Assembly (NCBI GenBank): GCA_007449985.2
Contig: VIIQ02000559.1
Coordinates: forward strand, 278,501-342,500
Length of the DNA: 64,000 bases
Source: Desmodesmus armatus
Lineage: Eukaryota > Chlorophyta > Chlorophyceae > Sphaeropleales > Scenedesmaceae
Reading direction: 5' to 3'
In this document: piece by piece, positions 46,501 to 58,655 of the stretch
How the letters are laid out: every line of letters starts with the position of its first letter
Numbering within the stretch: the first letter of the stretch is position 1
The notes under the pieces: generated by a model
Databases searched by the model: none
What the model was told of the DNA's origin: nothing
What the model saw: the letters and a program-made list of their open reading frames with translations, nothing else
Translations under genes and position numbers: made by a program

Positions 46501-48038
46501 CGAACACAGAGATATAATACACTGGAAGGACTGAATGGCGCCAACGGCACTGCTTCTCGCACCTGCAGGGTTGCGACAAGAAAGGGCGGACGGAACAGAA
46601 AACAGCGAACACACAGCTGCGAGCCACAAAACACTCCCACATGTTGCAGTGGGCGCACGTGGGGGCAACTTCACCGACACCACCAGAAACTGCACTGTTC
46701 ACAAGCCAGCAGGATAGAAGTCACACAGCAGCCAGCAACTCACATGTCACCACATGCAGAAGCTCAATGCCCAACTACCCGCAAACCGTTGCCTCCTGAC
46801 AGCACCACATGCCATGCAATGAAAGGCTGCTGTGTGAGCGCAAGCCCCTGCGCCCGCTTAGGGATGATTGCAGAAACCGCAAAGTCAGCCAAGACGCGCC
46901 AAAACTCCCCAACAGCAGCACGCCCTGCAATGCGCTCTACCGTCAGCAGAGGCAAGCAGGACCTTCTGCTGCCACAGCCCACGCCACTCTGCGGCCGAAG
47001 TCAACAGCACCGATGCCAGCCAGACACACCATGTCCCACACAATATGATGCAACCGGGGATGAGGTTTCACCCCCATCCACAAAGCTGCACACTGCAGGC
47101 CGCGGTCAGCAGCCAACCAAGGGGGGGCGTCGCCCACCCGGTGAGCTCGCAACTGCCCCTCAATCATTGATTGCAGCAAGAAGAAGAAGAATGAAGGTGT
47201 TACACGGGTTTCTCAAGCAACTACGTACGTTGATTGCAGCAAGGAATGAATGAATGAATGAAGGTGTTACACGGGATTGCAGCAAGAATGAATGAATGAA
47301 GGTGTTACACGGGTTTCTCAAGCAACTACGTTGCAACTGAACCCAGCCACGGATGGACACAACCAGCACGGAAGGGGGCCGTTCGGACAAACCCCACCAT
47401 CAAAAGATTGCAGCAAGAATGAATGAATGAAGGTGTTACACGGGTTTCTCAAGCAACTACGTTGCAACTGAACCCAGCCACGGATGGACACAACCAGCAC
47501 GGAAGGGGGCCGTTCGGACAAACCCCACCATCAAAAGCTTGTCACGCACACTCAGTGTGCCTCCAGATTGCGAACACAGAGATATAATACACTGGAAGGA
47601 CTGAATGGCGCCAACGGCACTGCTTCTCGCACCTGCAGCAAGAATGAAGGTGTTACACGGGTTTCTCAAGCAACTACGTTGCAACTGAACCCAACCTGCA
47701 GCAAGAAGAAGAATGAATGTGTTCCATGGGTTTCTCAAGCAACTACGTTGCAACTGAACCCAGCCACGGATGGACACAACCAGCACGGAAGGGGGCCGTT
47801 CGGACAAACCCCACCATCAAAAGCTTGTCACGCACACTCAGTGCGCTTCCAGATTGCGAACACAGAGATATAATACACTGGAAGGACTGAATGGCGCCAA
47901 CGGCACTGCTTCTCGCACCTGCAGGGTTGCGACAAGAAAGGGCGGACGGAACAGAAAACAGCGAACACACAGCTGCGAGCCACAAAACACTCCCACATGT
48001 TGCAGTGGGCGCACGTGGGGGCAACTTCACCGACACCA
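43531..48038 (-). mobile_element. LINE sub-array with GCAGCAAG junctions
   Basis: Copies begin after GCAGCAAG at 43530, 43635, 43763, 43924 and so on. The larger ones (about 43926-44744, 44993-45815, 46362-47171) include the C-terminal ORF. A block is repeated with offsets of 1,071 and 1,356 bases (44742, 45813, 47169), so segmental duplication added to the insertions. Confidence 0.85.
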
Positions 48039-49486
48039 CCATCAAAAGAATGAATGAATGAAGGTGTTACACGGGTTTCTTACCATCAAAAGTGAATGAA
48101 TGAATGAAGGTGTTACACGGGTTTCTCAAGCAACTACGTTGCAACTGAACCCAGCCACGGATGGACACAACCAGCACGGAAGGGGGCCGTTCGGACAAAC
48201 CCCACCATCAAAAGAATGAATGAAGGTGTTTCACGGGTTTCTCAAGCAACTACGTTGCAACTGAACCCAGCCACGGATGGACACAACCAGCACGGAAGGG
48301 GGCCGTTCGGACAAACCCCACCATCAAAAGCTTGTCACGCACACTCAGTGTGCTTCCAGATTGCGAACACAGAGATATAATACACTGGAAGGACTGAATG
48401 GCGCCAACGGCACTGCTTCTCGCACCTGCAGGGTTGCGACAAGAAAGGGCGGACGGAACAGAAAACAGCGAACACACAGCTGCGAGCCACAAACACTCCC
48501 ACATGTTGCAGTGGGCGCACGTGGGGGCAACTTCACCGACACCACCATCAAAAGAATGAATGAATGAAGGTGTTACACGGGTTTCTCAAGCAACTACGTT
48601 GCAACTGGACCCAGCCACGGAATGAATGAAGGTGTTACACGGGTTTCTCAAGCAACTACGTTGCAACTGAACCCAGCCACGGATGGACACAACCAGCAAG
48701 GAAGGGGGCCGTTCGGACAAACCCCACCATCAAAAGCTTGTCACACACACTCAGTTTGCTTCCAGATTGCGAACACAGAGATATAATACACTGGAAGGAC
48801 TGAATGGGACCAACGGCACTGCTTCTCGCACCTGCAGGGTTGCGACAAGAAAGGGCGGACGGAACAGAAAACAGCGAACACACAGCTGCGAGCCACAAAA
48901 CACTCCCACCCAGCCACGGATGGACACAACCAGCACGGAAGGGGGCCGTTCGGACAAACCCCACCATCAAAAGCTTGTCACGCACACTCACCATCAAAAG
49001 AATGAATGAATGAAGGTGTTACACGGGTTTCTCAAGCAACTACGTTGCAACTGAACCCACCATCAAAAGAAATGAATGAATGAAGGTGTTACACGGGTTT
49101 CTCAAGCAACTACGTTGCAACTGAACCCAGCCACGGATGGACACAACCAGCACGGAAGGGGGCCGTTCGGACAAACCCCACCATCAAAAGCTTGTCACGC
49201 ACACTCAGTGTGCTTCCAGATTGCGAACACAGAGATATAATACACTGGAAGGACTGAATGGCGCCAACGGCACTGCTTCTCGCACCTGCAGGGTTGCGAC
49301 AAGAAAGGGCGGACGGAACAGAAAACAGCGAACACACAGCTGCGAGCCACAAAACACTCCCACATGTTGCAGTGGGCGCACGTGGGGGCAACTTCACCGA
49401 CACCACCAGTCGCTGCACTGTTCACAAGCCAGCAGGATAGAAGTCACACAGCAGCCAGCAACTCACATGTCACCACATGCAGAAGC

Positions 49487-50908
49487 TCAATGCCTAACTA
49501 CCCGCAAACCGTTGCCTCCTGACAGCACCACATGCCATGCAATGAAAGGCTGCTGTGTGAGCGCAAGCCCCTGCGCCCGCTTAGGGATGATTGCAGAAAC
49601 CGCAAAGTCAGCCAAGACGCGCCAAAACTCCCCAACAGCAGCACGCCCTGCAATGCGCTCTACCGTCAGCAGAGGCAACGCAGGACCTTCTGCTGCCACA
49701 GCCCACGCCACTCTGCGGCCGAAGTCAACAGCACCGATGCCAGCCAGACACACCATGTCCCACACAATATGATGCAACCGGGGATGAGGTTTCACCCCCA
49801 TCCACAAAGCTGCACACTGCAGGCCGCGGTCAGCAGCCAACCAAGGGGGGGCGTCGCCCACCCGGTGAGCTCGCAACTGCCCCTCAATCTCCGCCCGCAC
49901 CGCCCCTGCAACAGGACACTCCCAACAATGGTGCTGTACACCGGGCTCAGCAGCCCCACATGCTACACAAGAGGTGCCTGTGTGCATGCGCTGGGCCGTA
50001 GGGAACGCGTCGAGGGTGAGCCGCCATGCAGCCTCCTTGTGCTCATTAGGCACACGCAGCTTCCACCACCGCCGAAGCACCCGAGTGACCTCGGGCAATT
50101 GGCCCACAATTGGCTGCAGCATATCAACAGACAACACCCTCTGACGGAAGGCAGCATGCCTGTCAGCAATGGCTGACAGCGCATCCAAGGATTGACACTG
50201 GGTAGCTAGCGACACAGTGAGGGCCTCAAGCTTCACCACATCCCCATTGCGAGTATGCCAGCCCAGATCAGCACACACCCTGTCCCTAGCTGCGGTAAGC
50301 TGAGCCTCCGAAACGGCCGGCAGCCGCCCGGATGGCCTACCCCGCAGCACTGCACGTGCTGCATCCTGCCACGCACTAGGGATGGCCGCGACCAACACAG
50401 CCAACTCCTCCCTAGCCACCACCATGTTAGCATACCTAGGGCGATGCTGCAACACAGGGTCCCACACATGCATCCTGTATGCCTCCTCCCTTGCCCCCAG
50501 GTCAGGAATGGAACAGATAGCCTCAACCAGCTGCAACCAATGCAGCGCCTGCCCTGCACATTGCAGCTGGGTGAGGCCCAACAAGTCAGGCACCACAAAC
50601 TCCAACCCCACCATCACTTGCCGCTGCTGTCCATACCAGTCCCACTGCTCCCTCTGCGCCACCACCGGATTGGACCACAATGGGACATAGTAACACCACG
50701 GGCCGGGCTGGACCGGGTTAGCGCCCACATGGCGAATATACGGCAGAGCCCTGATGCCAAGGGCAAAAGCACGCAAGGGGTCTGGCAACAGCTGGCCCCC
50801 AGCGTCCCTGAACAACCGACCCTTGTCACACAAGGCCAAGCCCCAATAACCCCACCAGGCACCACCGGCACATGGTGCTGCAACAGCTCCCTGCTGACTG
50901 CAACCCAA
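49487..50908 (-). CDS. LINE ORF2 fragment: C-terminal domain with zinc-knuckle-like motif
   Basis: 473 codons that continue the RT frame after a one-base shift near 50870. A CVACGAAEPGVQHHCWECP motif (C-x2-C..H-x-C-x2-C type) at about residue 320 matches the finger found after the RT of many plant and algal LINEs, which helps bind the RNA or target. It ends in NGLRVVRH and a stop, then a ~420-base 3' UTR and the tail. The same C-terminus is present in about ten of the shorter copies. Confidence 0.88.
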   Translation of the reverse strand: MGCSQQGAVAAPCAGGAWWGYWGLALCDKGRLFRDAGGQLLPDPLRAFALGIRALPYIRHVGANPVQPGPWCYYVPLWSNPVVAQREQWDWYGQQRQVMVGLEFVVPDLLGLTQLQCAGQALHWLQLVEAICSIPDLGAREEAYRMHVWDPVLQHRPRYANMVVAREELAVLVAAIPSAWQDAARAVLRGRPSGRLPAVSEAQLTAARDRVCADLGWHTRNGDVVKLEALTVSLATQCQSLDALSAIADRHAAFRQRVLSVDMLQPIVGQLPEVTRVLRRWWKLRVPNEHKEAAWRLTLDAFPTAQRMHTGTSCVACGAAEPGVQHHCWECPVAGAVRAEIEGQLRAHRVGDAPPWLAADRGLQCAALWMGVKPHPRLHHIVWDMVCLAGIGAVDFGRRVAWAVAAEGPALPLLTVERIAGRAAVGEFWRVLADFAVSAIIPKRAQGLALTQQPFIAWHVVLSGGNGLRVVRH

Positions 50909-52806
50909 GGCTTGCGAGCATCCCCCACCAACACTTGCACTGCCTCACAAGCCAGGCGAGAGTGAAGGTGGGCCCGCACTGGCAGCAGACCCAAACCTCC
51001 CTCCCTAGGGTGGGCCTCCATACACGCCCTGGGCACCCCTGGTGCCCGTCGCTGATCATCATCAGGGCCCAGGCCAGCATCAACAAGGGCAGAGGCCCAT
51101 TTGATTAGTTGCCTGGCATGCTCAGCTGGCAGGGCCCCAGCAAAGTGTGCATGATACAACAGTGTGGAGATAGCGTACCCATTGAACGCAAAAGCCCGGC
51201 CAAACATGGACAGGTCAGGGATGCGGCTGATCTTCTGCACCCGTTCCCGCACAATGCTCAGCCGATGCTCCCAATCCACTCCAACCACCCCCACACTGCC
51301 AAAGACAACCCCCAGGCTTTTGCAGGTGTCACGCACCGCCATGCCTGCCACAGGGGCAGGATCCACCACCGCTTGGCCCAAAGGCAACAGTTGACACTTG
51401 GGTGGCTGCACCCGCTGGCCTGTGGCATCCCCATACACCGACAAATGCTCCAACAGGCCAGAAACATCAGCCTCCCCAGGCAGGAGGGGCTCCACATCAT
51501 CCGCATACTGTGTGGCGACAAGCCTGCCGGCTGCGACATCAATACCAATGCCACACTGCTTGAGATGGCAGAGCAACGCCTGCCCTGCAAACAGGTACAT
51601 CAGGGGTGCCAGAGGGCAGCCCTGCCTAACCCCAGCACCACACCGAAAGAAAGAGCTCTGAAAGCCATTGACAACTGCACATGTCAGAGTGTCTGTCAAC
51701 AGCAGCTTCATCCACTGCAGAAACCCGGTACCCACCCCAAGGGCCTCCCCAGCTGCAAACAGAAACTCCCTTGACACAGTGTCATAAGCCTTCCTGAAGT
51801 CCAGGAAAGCAGCTATGGCTGTTTGGTGGCGGGCACGCAGCACCTGGGGCAGCAGCTGCAGCAGCCGCACACTATCCCCTATGTGCCGATGCTGCAAAAA
51901 AGCACACTGCGCTGGATCGATCATGACCCCCGCCACTTGCAACAACCTGTTGGCCAGTAACTTGGCCATAAGACGGTAATCATAGTTAAGTAATTGAATG
52001 GGGCGATAAGCATCCACATTGGTGTGCACCCCACCAGGTTTCAGCACTGGCACGACCGCCCCATCAAGAAACCCCGGTGGGCACTGCTGTGTTGCCCCAA
52101 CGGCCGAGTACAGTTTGGCCAGGATGGGGGCAAGCTGCTGTCGGTACCGCCTGAACAGTTCCCCAGGAATACCGTCCACCCCCGGAGCCTTGCCAGGCGC
52201 TGTACGCAGGATGGCCCGCTCTACCTCCTCAACTGACACCGATGCACTCCCCAGCTCAGCAGCTTGCTCGGCCGTCAGCCGCTGGCTGTGCTGTGCCATG
52301 GCCTGCAGCACCGCCTGCTGTGCTGCAGGCTGCACCTGCGGAGTTGTGCTGACCTCTGCATACCGGCGTCCCACAATGCTGGCCAACCCCACCCCACCCA
52401 CCACCAAATGACCCGACCCAGGTGCGTGCAGCCCAGCAATGAACGATGCTCCTTGGCTAGGCCGCAACATCTTGGTCATGACAGGATTAGGCCGCTCCCC
52501 CAGATGCACCCACTGCTGCCGCCTACGCTGCCGCAATACTTCCTCCTCCTGGGTGAGCAGGCTTGCAAGGCAAGAGGAGGCATCCTGCAGTTCGGTCACG
52601 GCTGCCTGCACCTGTGCCCCATCCTGGCACTGTGCCAACCGCTGCCGTGCTGCCTGCACTGCACCCCATGCTTCCTTTCTGCGGGCTGCCGACCCCTGAT
52701 TGGCCCGCCGGGCTTTGGCTTCCCGGTTGAGGGCCTGAACCTGGAGCCGCAACCGCTGCTTGAATGATGACCACCCCACTACCATAGCTAGCGGGTCAGA
52801 GGGCAT
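50614..52806 (-). CDS. LINE ORF2 fragment: reverse transcriptase
   Basis: 730 codons, non-functional on its own. RT motifs occur in order: KAPGVDGIPGELFR (finger), AFLDFRKAYDTVSREF (motif A with the first catalytic Asp), RQGCPLAPLMYLFAG (motif B) and ATQYADDVEPLL (motif C, YADD). Residues 1-170 are an Arg/Gln-rich linker that usually follows the endonuclease. Reading in this frame is meaningful to about 50870, after which the true sequence continues in the frame of the overlapping 49487-50908 segment; the switch lies at the C-rich stretch 50838-50875. The first ATG is only where truncation left it. Confidence 0.93.
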   Translation of the reverse strand: MPSDPLAMVVGWSSFKQRLRLQVQALNREAKARRANQGSAARRKEAWGAVQAARQRLAQCQDGAQVQAAVTELQDASSCLASLLTQEEEVLRQRRRQQWVHLGERPNPVMTKMLRPSQGASFIAGLHAPGSGHLVVGGVGLASIVGRRYAEVSTTPQVQPAAQQAVLQAMAQHSQRLTAEQAAELGSASVSVEEVERAILRTAPGKAPGVDGIPGELFRRYRQQLAPILAKLYSAVGATQQCPPGFLDGAVVPVLKPGGVHTNVDAYRPIQLLNYDYRLMAKLLANRLLQVAGVMIDPAQCAFLQHRHIGDSVRLLQLLPQVLRARHQTAIAAFLDFRKAYDTVSREFLFAAGEALGVGTGFLQWMKLLLTDTLTCAVVNGFQSSFFRCGAGVRQGCPLAPLMYLFAGQALLCHLKQCGIGIDVAAGRLVATQYADDVEPLLPGEADVSGLLEHLSVYGDATGQRVQPPKCQLLPLGQAVVDPAPVAGMAVRDTCKSLGVVFGSVGVVGVDWEHRLSIVRERVQKISRIPDLSMFGRAFAFNGYAISTLLYHAHFAGALPAEHARQLIKWASALVDAGLGPDDDQRRAPGVPRACMEAHPREGGLGLLPVRAHLHSRLACEAVQVLVGDARKPWVAVSRELLQHHVPVVPGGVIGAWPCVTRVGCSGTLGASCCQTPCVLLPLASGLCRIFAMWALTRSSPARGVTMSHCGPIRWWRRGSSGTGMDSSGK

Positions 52807-52823
52807 GGCTGCACCATCAAAAG

Positions 52824-54320
52824 AATGAATGAATGAAGGTGTTACACGGGTTTCTCAAGCAACTACGTTGCAACTGAACCCAGCCAAGGATGGACACAAC
52901 CAGCACGGAAGGGGGCCGTTCGGACAAACCCCACCATCAAAAGCTTGTCACTCACACTCAGTGTGCTTCCAGATTGCGAACACAGAGATATAATACACTG
53001 GAAGGACTGAATGGCGCCAACGGCACTGCTTCTCGCACCTGCAGGGTTCCATCAAAAGAATGAATGAAGGTGTTACACGGGTTTCTCAAGCAACTACGTT
53101 GCAACTGAACCCAGCCACGGATGGACACAACCAGCACGGAAGGGGGCCGTTCGGACAAACCCCACCATCAAAAGCTTGTCACGCACACTCAGTGTGCTTC
53201 CATCAAAAGGAATGAATGAAGGTGTTACACGGGTTTCCTTCCATCAAAAGAAGAAGAAGAAGAAGGGGTTACAGGGCGACACACGCAGCTACGCTTCCAT
53301 CAAAAGGAATGAATGAATGAAGGTGTTACACGGGTTTCTCAAGCAACTACGTTGCAACTTCCATCAAAAGAATGAATGAATGAAGGTGTTACACGGGTTT
53401 CTCAAGCAACTACGTTGCAACTGAACCCAGCCACGGATGGACACAACCAGTACGGAAGGGGGCCGTTCGGACAAACCCCACCATCAAAAGCTTGTCACGC
53501 ACACTCAGTGTGCTTCCAGATTGCGAACACAGAGATATAATACACTGGAAGGACTAAATGGCGCCAACGGCACTGCTTCTCGCACCTGCAGGGTTGCGAT
53601 AAGAAAGGGCGGACGGAACAGAAAACAGCGAACACACAGCTGCGAGCCACAAACCACTCCCACATGTTGCAGTGGGCGTACGTGGGGGCAACTTCACCGA
53701 CACCACCGGTCGCTGCACTGTTCACAAGCCAGCAGAACAGAAGTCACACAGCAGCCAACAACTCACATGTCAACACATGCAGACGCTCAATGCCTAACTA
53801 CTCGCAAACCGTTGCCTCCTGACAGCACAACATGCCATGCAATGAAAGGCTGCTGTGTGAGCGCAAGCCCCTGCGCCCGCTTAGGGATGATTGCAGAAAC
53901 CGCAAAGTCAGCCAAGACGCGCCAAAACGCCTTCCATCAAAAATGAATGAATGAAGGTGTTACACGGGTTTCTCAAGCAACTACGTTGCAACTGAACCCA
54001 GCCACGGATGGACACAACCAGTACGGAAGGGGGCCGTTCGGACAAACCCCACCATCAAAAGCTTGTCACGCACACTCAGTGTGCTTCCAGATTGCGAAAA
54101 CAGAGATATAATACACTGGAAGGACTAAATGGTGCCAACTTCCATCAAAAGATGAATGAATGAAGGTGTTACACGGGTTTCTCAAGCAACTACGTTGCAA
54201 CTGAACCCAGCCACGGATTCCTTCCATCAAAAGAATGAATGAAGGTGTTACACGGGTTTCTCAAGCAACTACGTTGCAACTGAACCCAGCCACGGATGGA
54301 CACAACCAGCCCATCAAAAG
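52824..54320 (-). mobile_element. LINE sub-array of short copies, CCATCAAAAG junctions
   Basis: About ten copies of 30 to 560 bases, most joined through (CTT)CCATCAAAAG. Some tails are (AAG)n instead of (AATG)n (53251-53262). The copy at about 53371-53935 reaches into the ORF. Confidence 0.85.
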
Positions 54321-57300
54321 ATGAATGAAGGTGTTACACGGGTTTCTCAAGCAACTACGTTGCAACTGAACCCAGCCACGGATGGACACAACCAGCACGG
54401 AAGGGGGCCGTTCGGACAAACCCCACCATCAAAAGCTTGTCACGCACACTCAGTGTGCTTCCAGATTGCGAACACAGAGATATAATACACTGGAAGGACT
54501 GAATGGCGCCAACGGCACTGCTTCTCGCACCTGCAGGGTTGCGACAAGAAAGGGCGGACGGAACAGAAAACAGCGAACACACAGCTGCGAGCCACAAAAC
54601 ACTCCCACATGTTGCAGTGGGCGCACGTGGGGGCAACTTCACCGACACCACCAGTCGCTGCACTGTTCACAAGCCAGCAGGATAGAAGTCACACAGCAGC
54701 CAGCAACTCACATGTCACCACATGCAGAAGCTCAATGCCTAACTACCCGCAAACCGTTGCCTCCTGACAGCACCACATGCCATGCAATGAAAGGCTGCTG
54801 TGTGAGCGCAAGCCCCTGCGCCCGCTTAGGGATGATTGCAGAAACCGCAAAGTCAGCCAAGACGCGCCAAAACTCCCCAACAGCAGCACGCCCTGCAATG
54901 CGCTCTACCGTCAGCAGAGGCAACGCAGGACCTTCTGCTGCCACAGCCCACGCCACTCTGCGGCCGAAGTCAACAGCACCGATGCCAGCCAGACACACCA
55001 TGTCCCACACAATATGATGCAACCGGGGATGAGGTTTCACCCCCATCCACAAAGCTGCACACTGCAGGCCGCGGTCAGCAGCCAACCAAGGGGGGGCGTC
55101 GCCCACCCGGTGAGCTCGCAGCTGCCCCTCAATCTCCGCCCGCACCGCCCCTGCAACAGGACACTCCCAACAATGGTGCTGTACACCGGGCTCAGCAGCC
55201 CCACATGCTACACAAGAGGTGCCCATCAAAAGAATGAATGAAGGTGTTACACGGGTTTCTCAAGCAACTACGTTGCAACTGAACCCAGCCACGGATCATC
55301 AAAAGAATGAAGGTGTTACACGGGATCATCAAAAGAATGAATGAATGAAGGTGTTACACGGGTTTCTCAAGCAACTACGTTGCAACTGAACCCAGCCACG
55401 GATGGACACAACCAGCACGGAAGGGGGCCGTTCGGACAAACCCCACCATCAAAAGCTTGTCACGCACACTCAGTGTGCTTCCAGATTGCGAACACAGAGA
55501 TATAATACACTGGAAGGACTGAATGGCGCCAACGGCACTGCTTCTCGCACCTGCAGGGTTGCGACAAGAAAGGGCGGACGGAACAGAAAACAGCGAACAC
55601 ACAGCTGCGAGCCACAAAACACTCCCACATGTTGCAGTGGGCGCACGTGGGGGCAACTTCACCGACACCACCAGTCGCTGCACTGTTCACAAGCCAGCAG
55701 GATAGAAGTCACACAGCAGCCAGCAACTCACATGTCACCACATGCAGAAGCTCAATGCCTAACTACCCGCAAACCGTTGCCTCCTGACAGCACCACATGC
55801 CATGCAATGAAAGGCTGCTGTGTGAGCGCAAGCCCCTGCGCCCGCTTAGTGATGATTGCAGAAACCGCAAAGTCAGCCAAGACGCGCCAAAACTCCCCAA
55901 CAGCAGCACGCCCTGCAATGCGCTCTACCGTCAGCAGAGGCAACGCAGGACCTTCTGCTGCCACAGCCCACGCCACTCTGCGGCCGAAGTCAACAGCACC
56001 GATGCCAGCCAGACACACCATGTCCCACACAATATGATGCAACCGGGGATGAGGTTTCACCCCCATCCACAAAGCTGCACACTGCAGGCCGCGGTCAGCA
56101 GCCAACCAAGGGGGGGCGTCGCCCACCCGGTGAGCTCGCAGCTGCCCCTCAATCTCCGCCCGCACCGCCCCTGCAACAGGACACTCCCAACAATGGTGCT
56201 GTACACCGGGCTCAGCAGCCCCACATGCTACACAAGAGGTGCCCATCAAAAGAATGAATGAAGGTGTTACACGGGTTTCTCAAGCAACTACGTTGCAACT
56301 GAACCCAGCCACGGATCATCAAAAGAATGAAGGTGTTACACGGGATCATCAAAAGAATGAATGAATGAAGGTGTTACACGGGTTTCTCAAGCAACTACGT
56401 TGCAACTGAACCCAGCCACGGATGGACACAACCAGCACGGAAGGGGGCCGTTCGGACAAACCCCACCATCAAAAGCTTGTCACGCACACTCAGTGTGCTT
56501 CCAGATTGCGAACACAGAGATATAATACACTGGAAGGACTGAATGGCGCCAACGGCACTGCTTCTCGCACCTGCAGGGTTGCGACAAGAAAGGGCGGACG
56601 GAACAGAAAACAGCGAACACACAGCTGCGAGCCACAAAACACTCCCACATGTTGCAGTGGGCGCACGTGGGGGCAACTTCACCGACACCACCAGTCGCTG
56701 CACTGTTCACAAGCCAGCAGGATAGAAGTCACACAGCAGCCAGCAACTCACATGTCACCACATGCAGAAGCTCAATGCCTAACTACCCGCAAACCGTTGC
56801 CTCCTGACAGCACCACATGCCATGCAATGAAAGGCTGCTGTCTGAGCGCAAGCCCCTGCGCCCGCTTAGGGATGATTGCAGAAACCGCAAAGTCAGCCAA
56901 GACGCGCCAAAACTCCCCAACAGCAGCACGCCCTGCAATGCGCTCTACCGTCAGCAGAGGCAACGCAGGACCTTCTGCTGCCACAGCCCACGCCACTCTG
57001 CGGCCGAAGTCAACAGCACCGATGCCAGCCAGACACACCATGTCCCACACAATATGATGCAACCGGGGATGAGGTTTCACCCCCATCCACAAAGCTGCAC
57101 ACTGCAGGCCGCGGTCAGCAGCCAACCAAGGGGGGGCGTCGCCCACCCGGTGAGCTCGCAGCTGCCCCTCAATCTCCGCCCGCACCGCCCCTGCAACAGG
57201 ACACTCCCAACAATGGTGCTGTACACCGGGCTCAGCAGCCCCACATGCTACACAAGAGGTGCCCATCAAAAGAATGAATGAAGGTGTTACACGGGTTTCT

Positions 57301-58655
57301 CAAGCAACTACGTTGCAACTGAACCCAGCCACGGATCATCAAAAGAATGAAGGTGTTACACGGGATCATCAAAAGAATGAATGAATGAAGGTGTTACACG
57401 GGTTTCTCAAGCAACTACGTTGCAACTGAACCCAGCCACGGATGGACACAACCAGCACGGAAGGGGGCCGTTCGGACAAACCCCACCATCAAAAGCTTGT
57501 CACGCACACTCAGTGTGCTTCCAGATTGCGAACACAGAGATATAATACACTGGAAGGACTGAATGGCGCCAACGGCACTGCTTCTCGCACCTGCAGGGTT
57601 GCGACAAGAAAGGGCGGACGGAACAGAAAACAGCGAACACACAGCTGCGAGCCACAAAACACTCCCACATGTTGCAGTGGGCGCACGTGGGGGCAACTTC
57701 ACCGACACCACCAGTCGCTGCACTGTTCACAAGCCAGCAGGATAGAAGTCACACAGCAGCCAGCAACTCACATGTCACCACATGCAGAAGCTCAATGCCT
57801 AACTACCCGCAAACCGTTGCCTCCTGACAGCACCACATGCCATGCAATGAAAGGCTGCTGTCTGAGCGCAAGCCCCTGCGCCCGCTTAGGGATGATTGCA
57901 GAAACCGCAAAGTCAGCCAAGACGCGCCAAAACTCCCCAACAGCAGCACGCCCTGCAATGCGCTCTACCGTCAGCAGAGGCAACGCAGGACCTTCTGCTG
58001 CCACAGCCCACGCCACTCTGCGGCCGAAGTCAACAGCACCGATGCCAGCCAGACACACCATGTCCCACACAATATGATGCAACCGGGGATGAGGTTTCAC
58101 CCCCATCCACAAAGCTGCACACTGCAGGCCGCGGTCAGCAGCCAACCAAGGGGGGGCGTCGCCCACCCGGTGAGCTCGCAGCTGCCCCTCAATCTCCGCC
58201 CGCACCGCCCCTGCAACAGGACACTCCCAACAATGGTGCTGTACACCGGGCTCAGCAGCCCCACATGCTACACAAGAGGTGCCCATCAAAAGAATGAATG
58301 AAGGTGTTACACGGGTTTCTCAAGCAACTACGTTGCAACTGAACCCAGCCACGGATCATCAAAAGAATGAAGGTGTTACACGGGATCATCAAAAGAATGA
58401 ATGAATGAAGGTGTTACACGGGTTTCTCAAGCAACTACGTTGCAACTGAACCCAGCCACGGATGGACACAACCAGCACGGAAGGGGGCCGTTCGGACAAA
58501 CCCCACCATCAAAAGCTTGTCACGCACACTCAGTGTGCTTCCAGATTGCGAACACAGAGATATAATACACTGGAAGGACTGAATGGCGCCAACGGCACTG
58601 CTTCTCGCACCTGCAGGGTTGCGACAAGAAAGGGCGGACGGAACAGAAAACAGCG
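54321..58655 (-). repeat. Tandem 1,020-bp units made of three LINE copies
   Basis: The pattern (902-base copy, ~65-base copy, 20-base copy) repeats exactly every 1,020 bases: unit starts at 55224, 56244, 57264 and 58284. Adjacent units share private changes, e.g. TGTGAGCGC to TGTCTGAGC from the third unit on. This shows amplification by unequal exchange or slippage, not independent insertion. Confidence 0.92.

Larger units (their letters stand above)
49070..52813 (-). mobile_element. Longest LINE copy, flanked by CCATCAAAAG
   Basis: Flanked by CCATCAAAAG at 49060-49069 and 52814-52823, with an ATTC-type 3' tail on minus. It carries reverse transcriptase and a C-terminal CCHC-like finger but no endonuclease, since the 5' part is missing. 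It is the only copy in the window with the RT region. The exact LINE clade cannot be told without a tree; an APE-type element is the likely parent. Confidence 0.93.

Noticed and set aside
50255..52767. Plus-strand ORFs of 130-236 residues over the LINE
   Set aside because: Antisense shadows of the reverse transcriptase, with no domain of their own.
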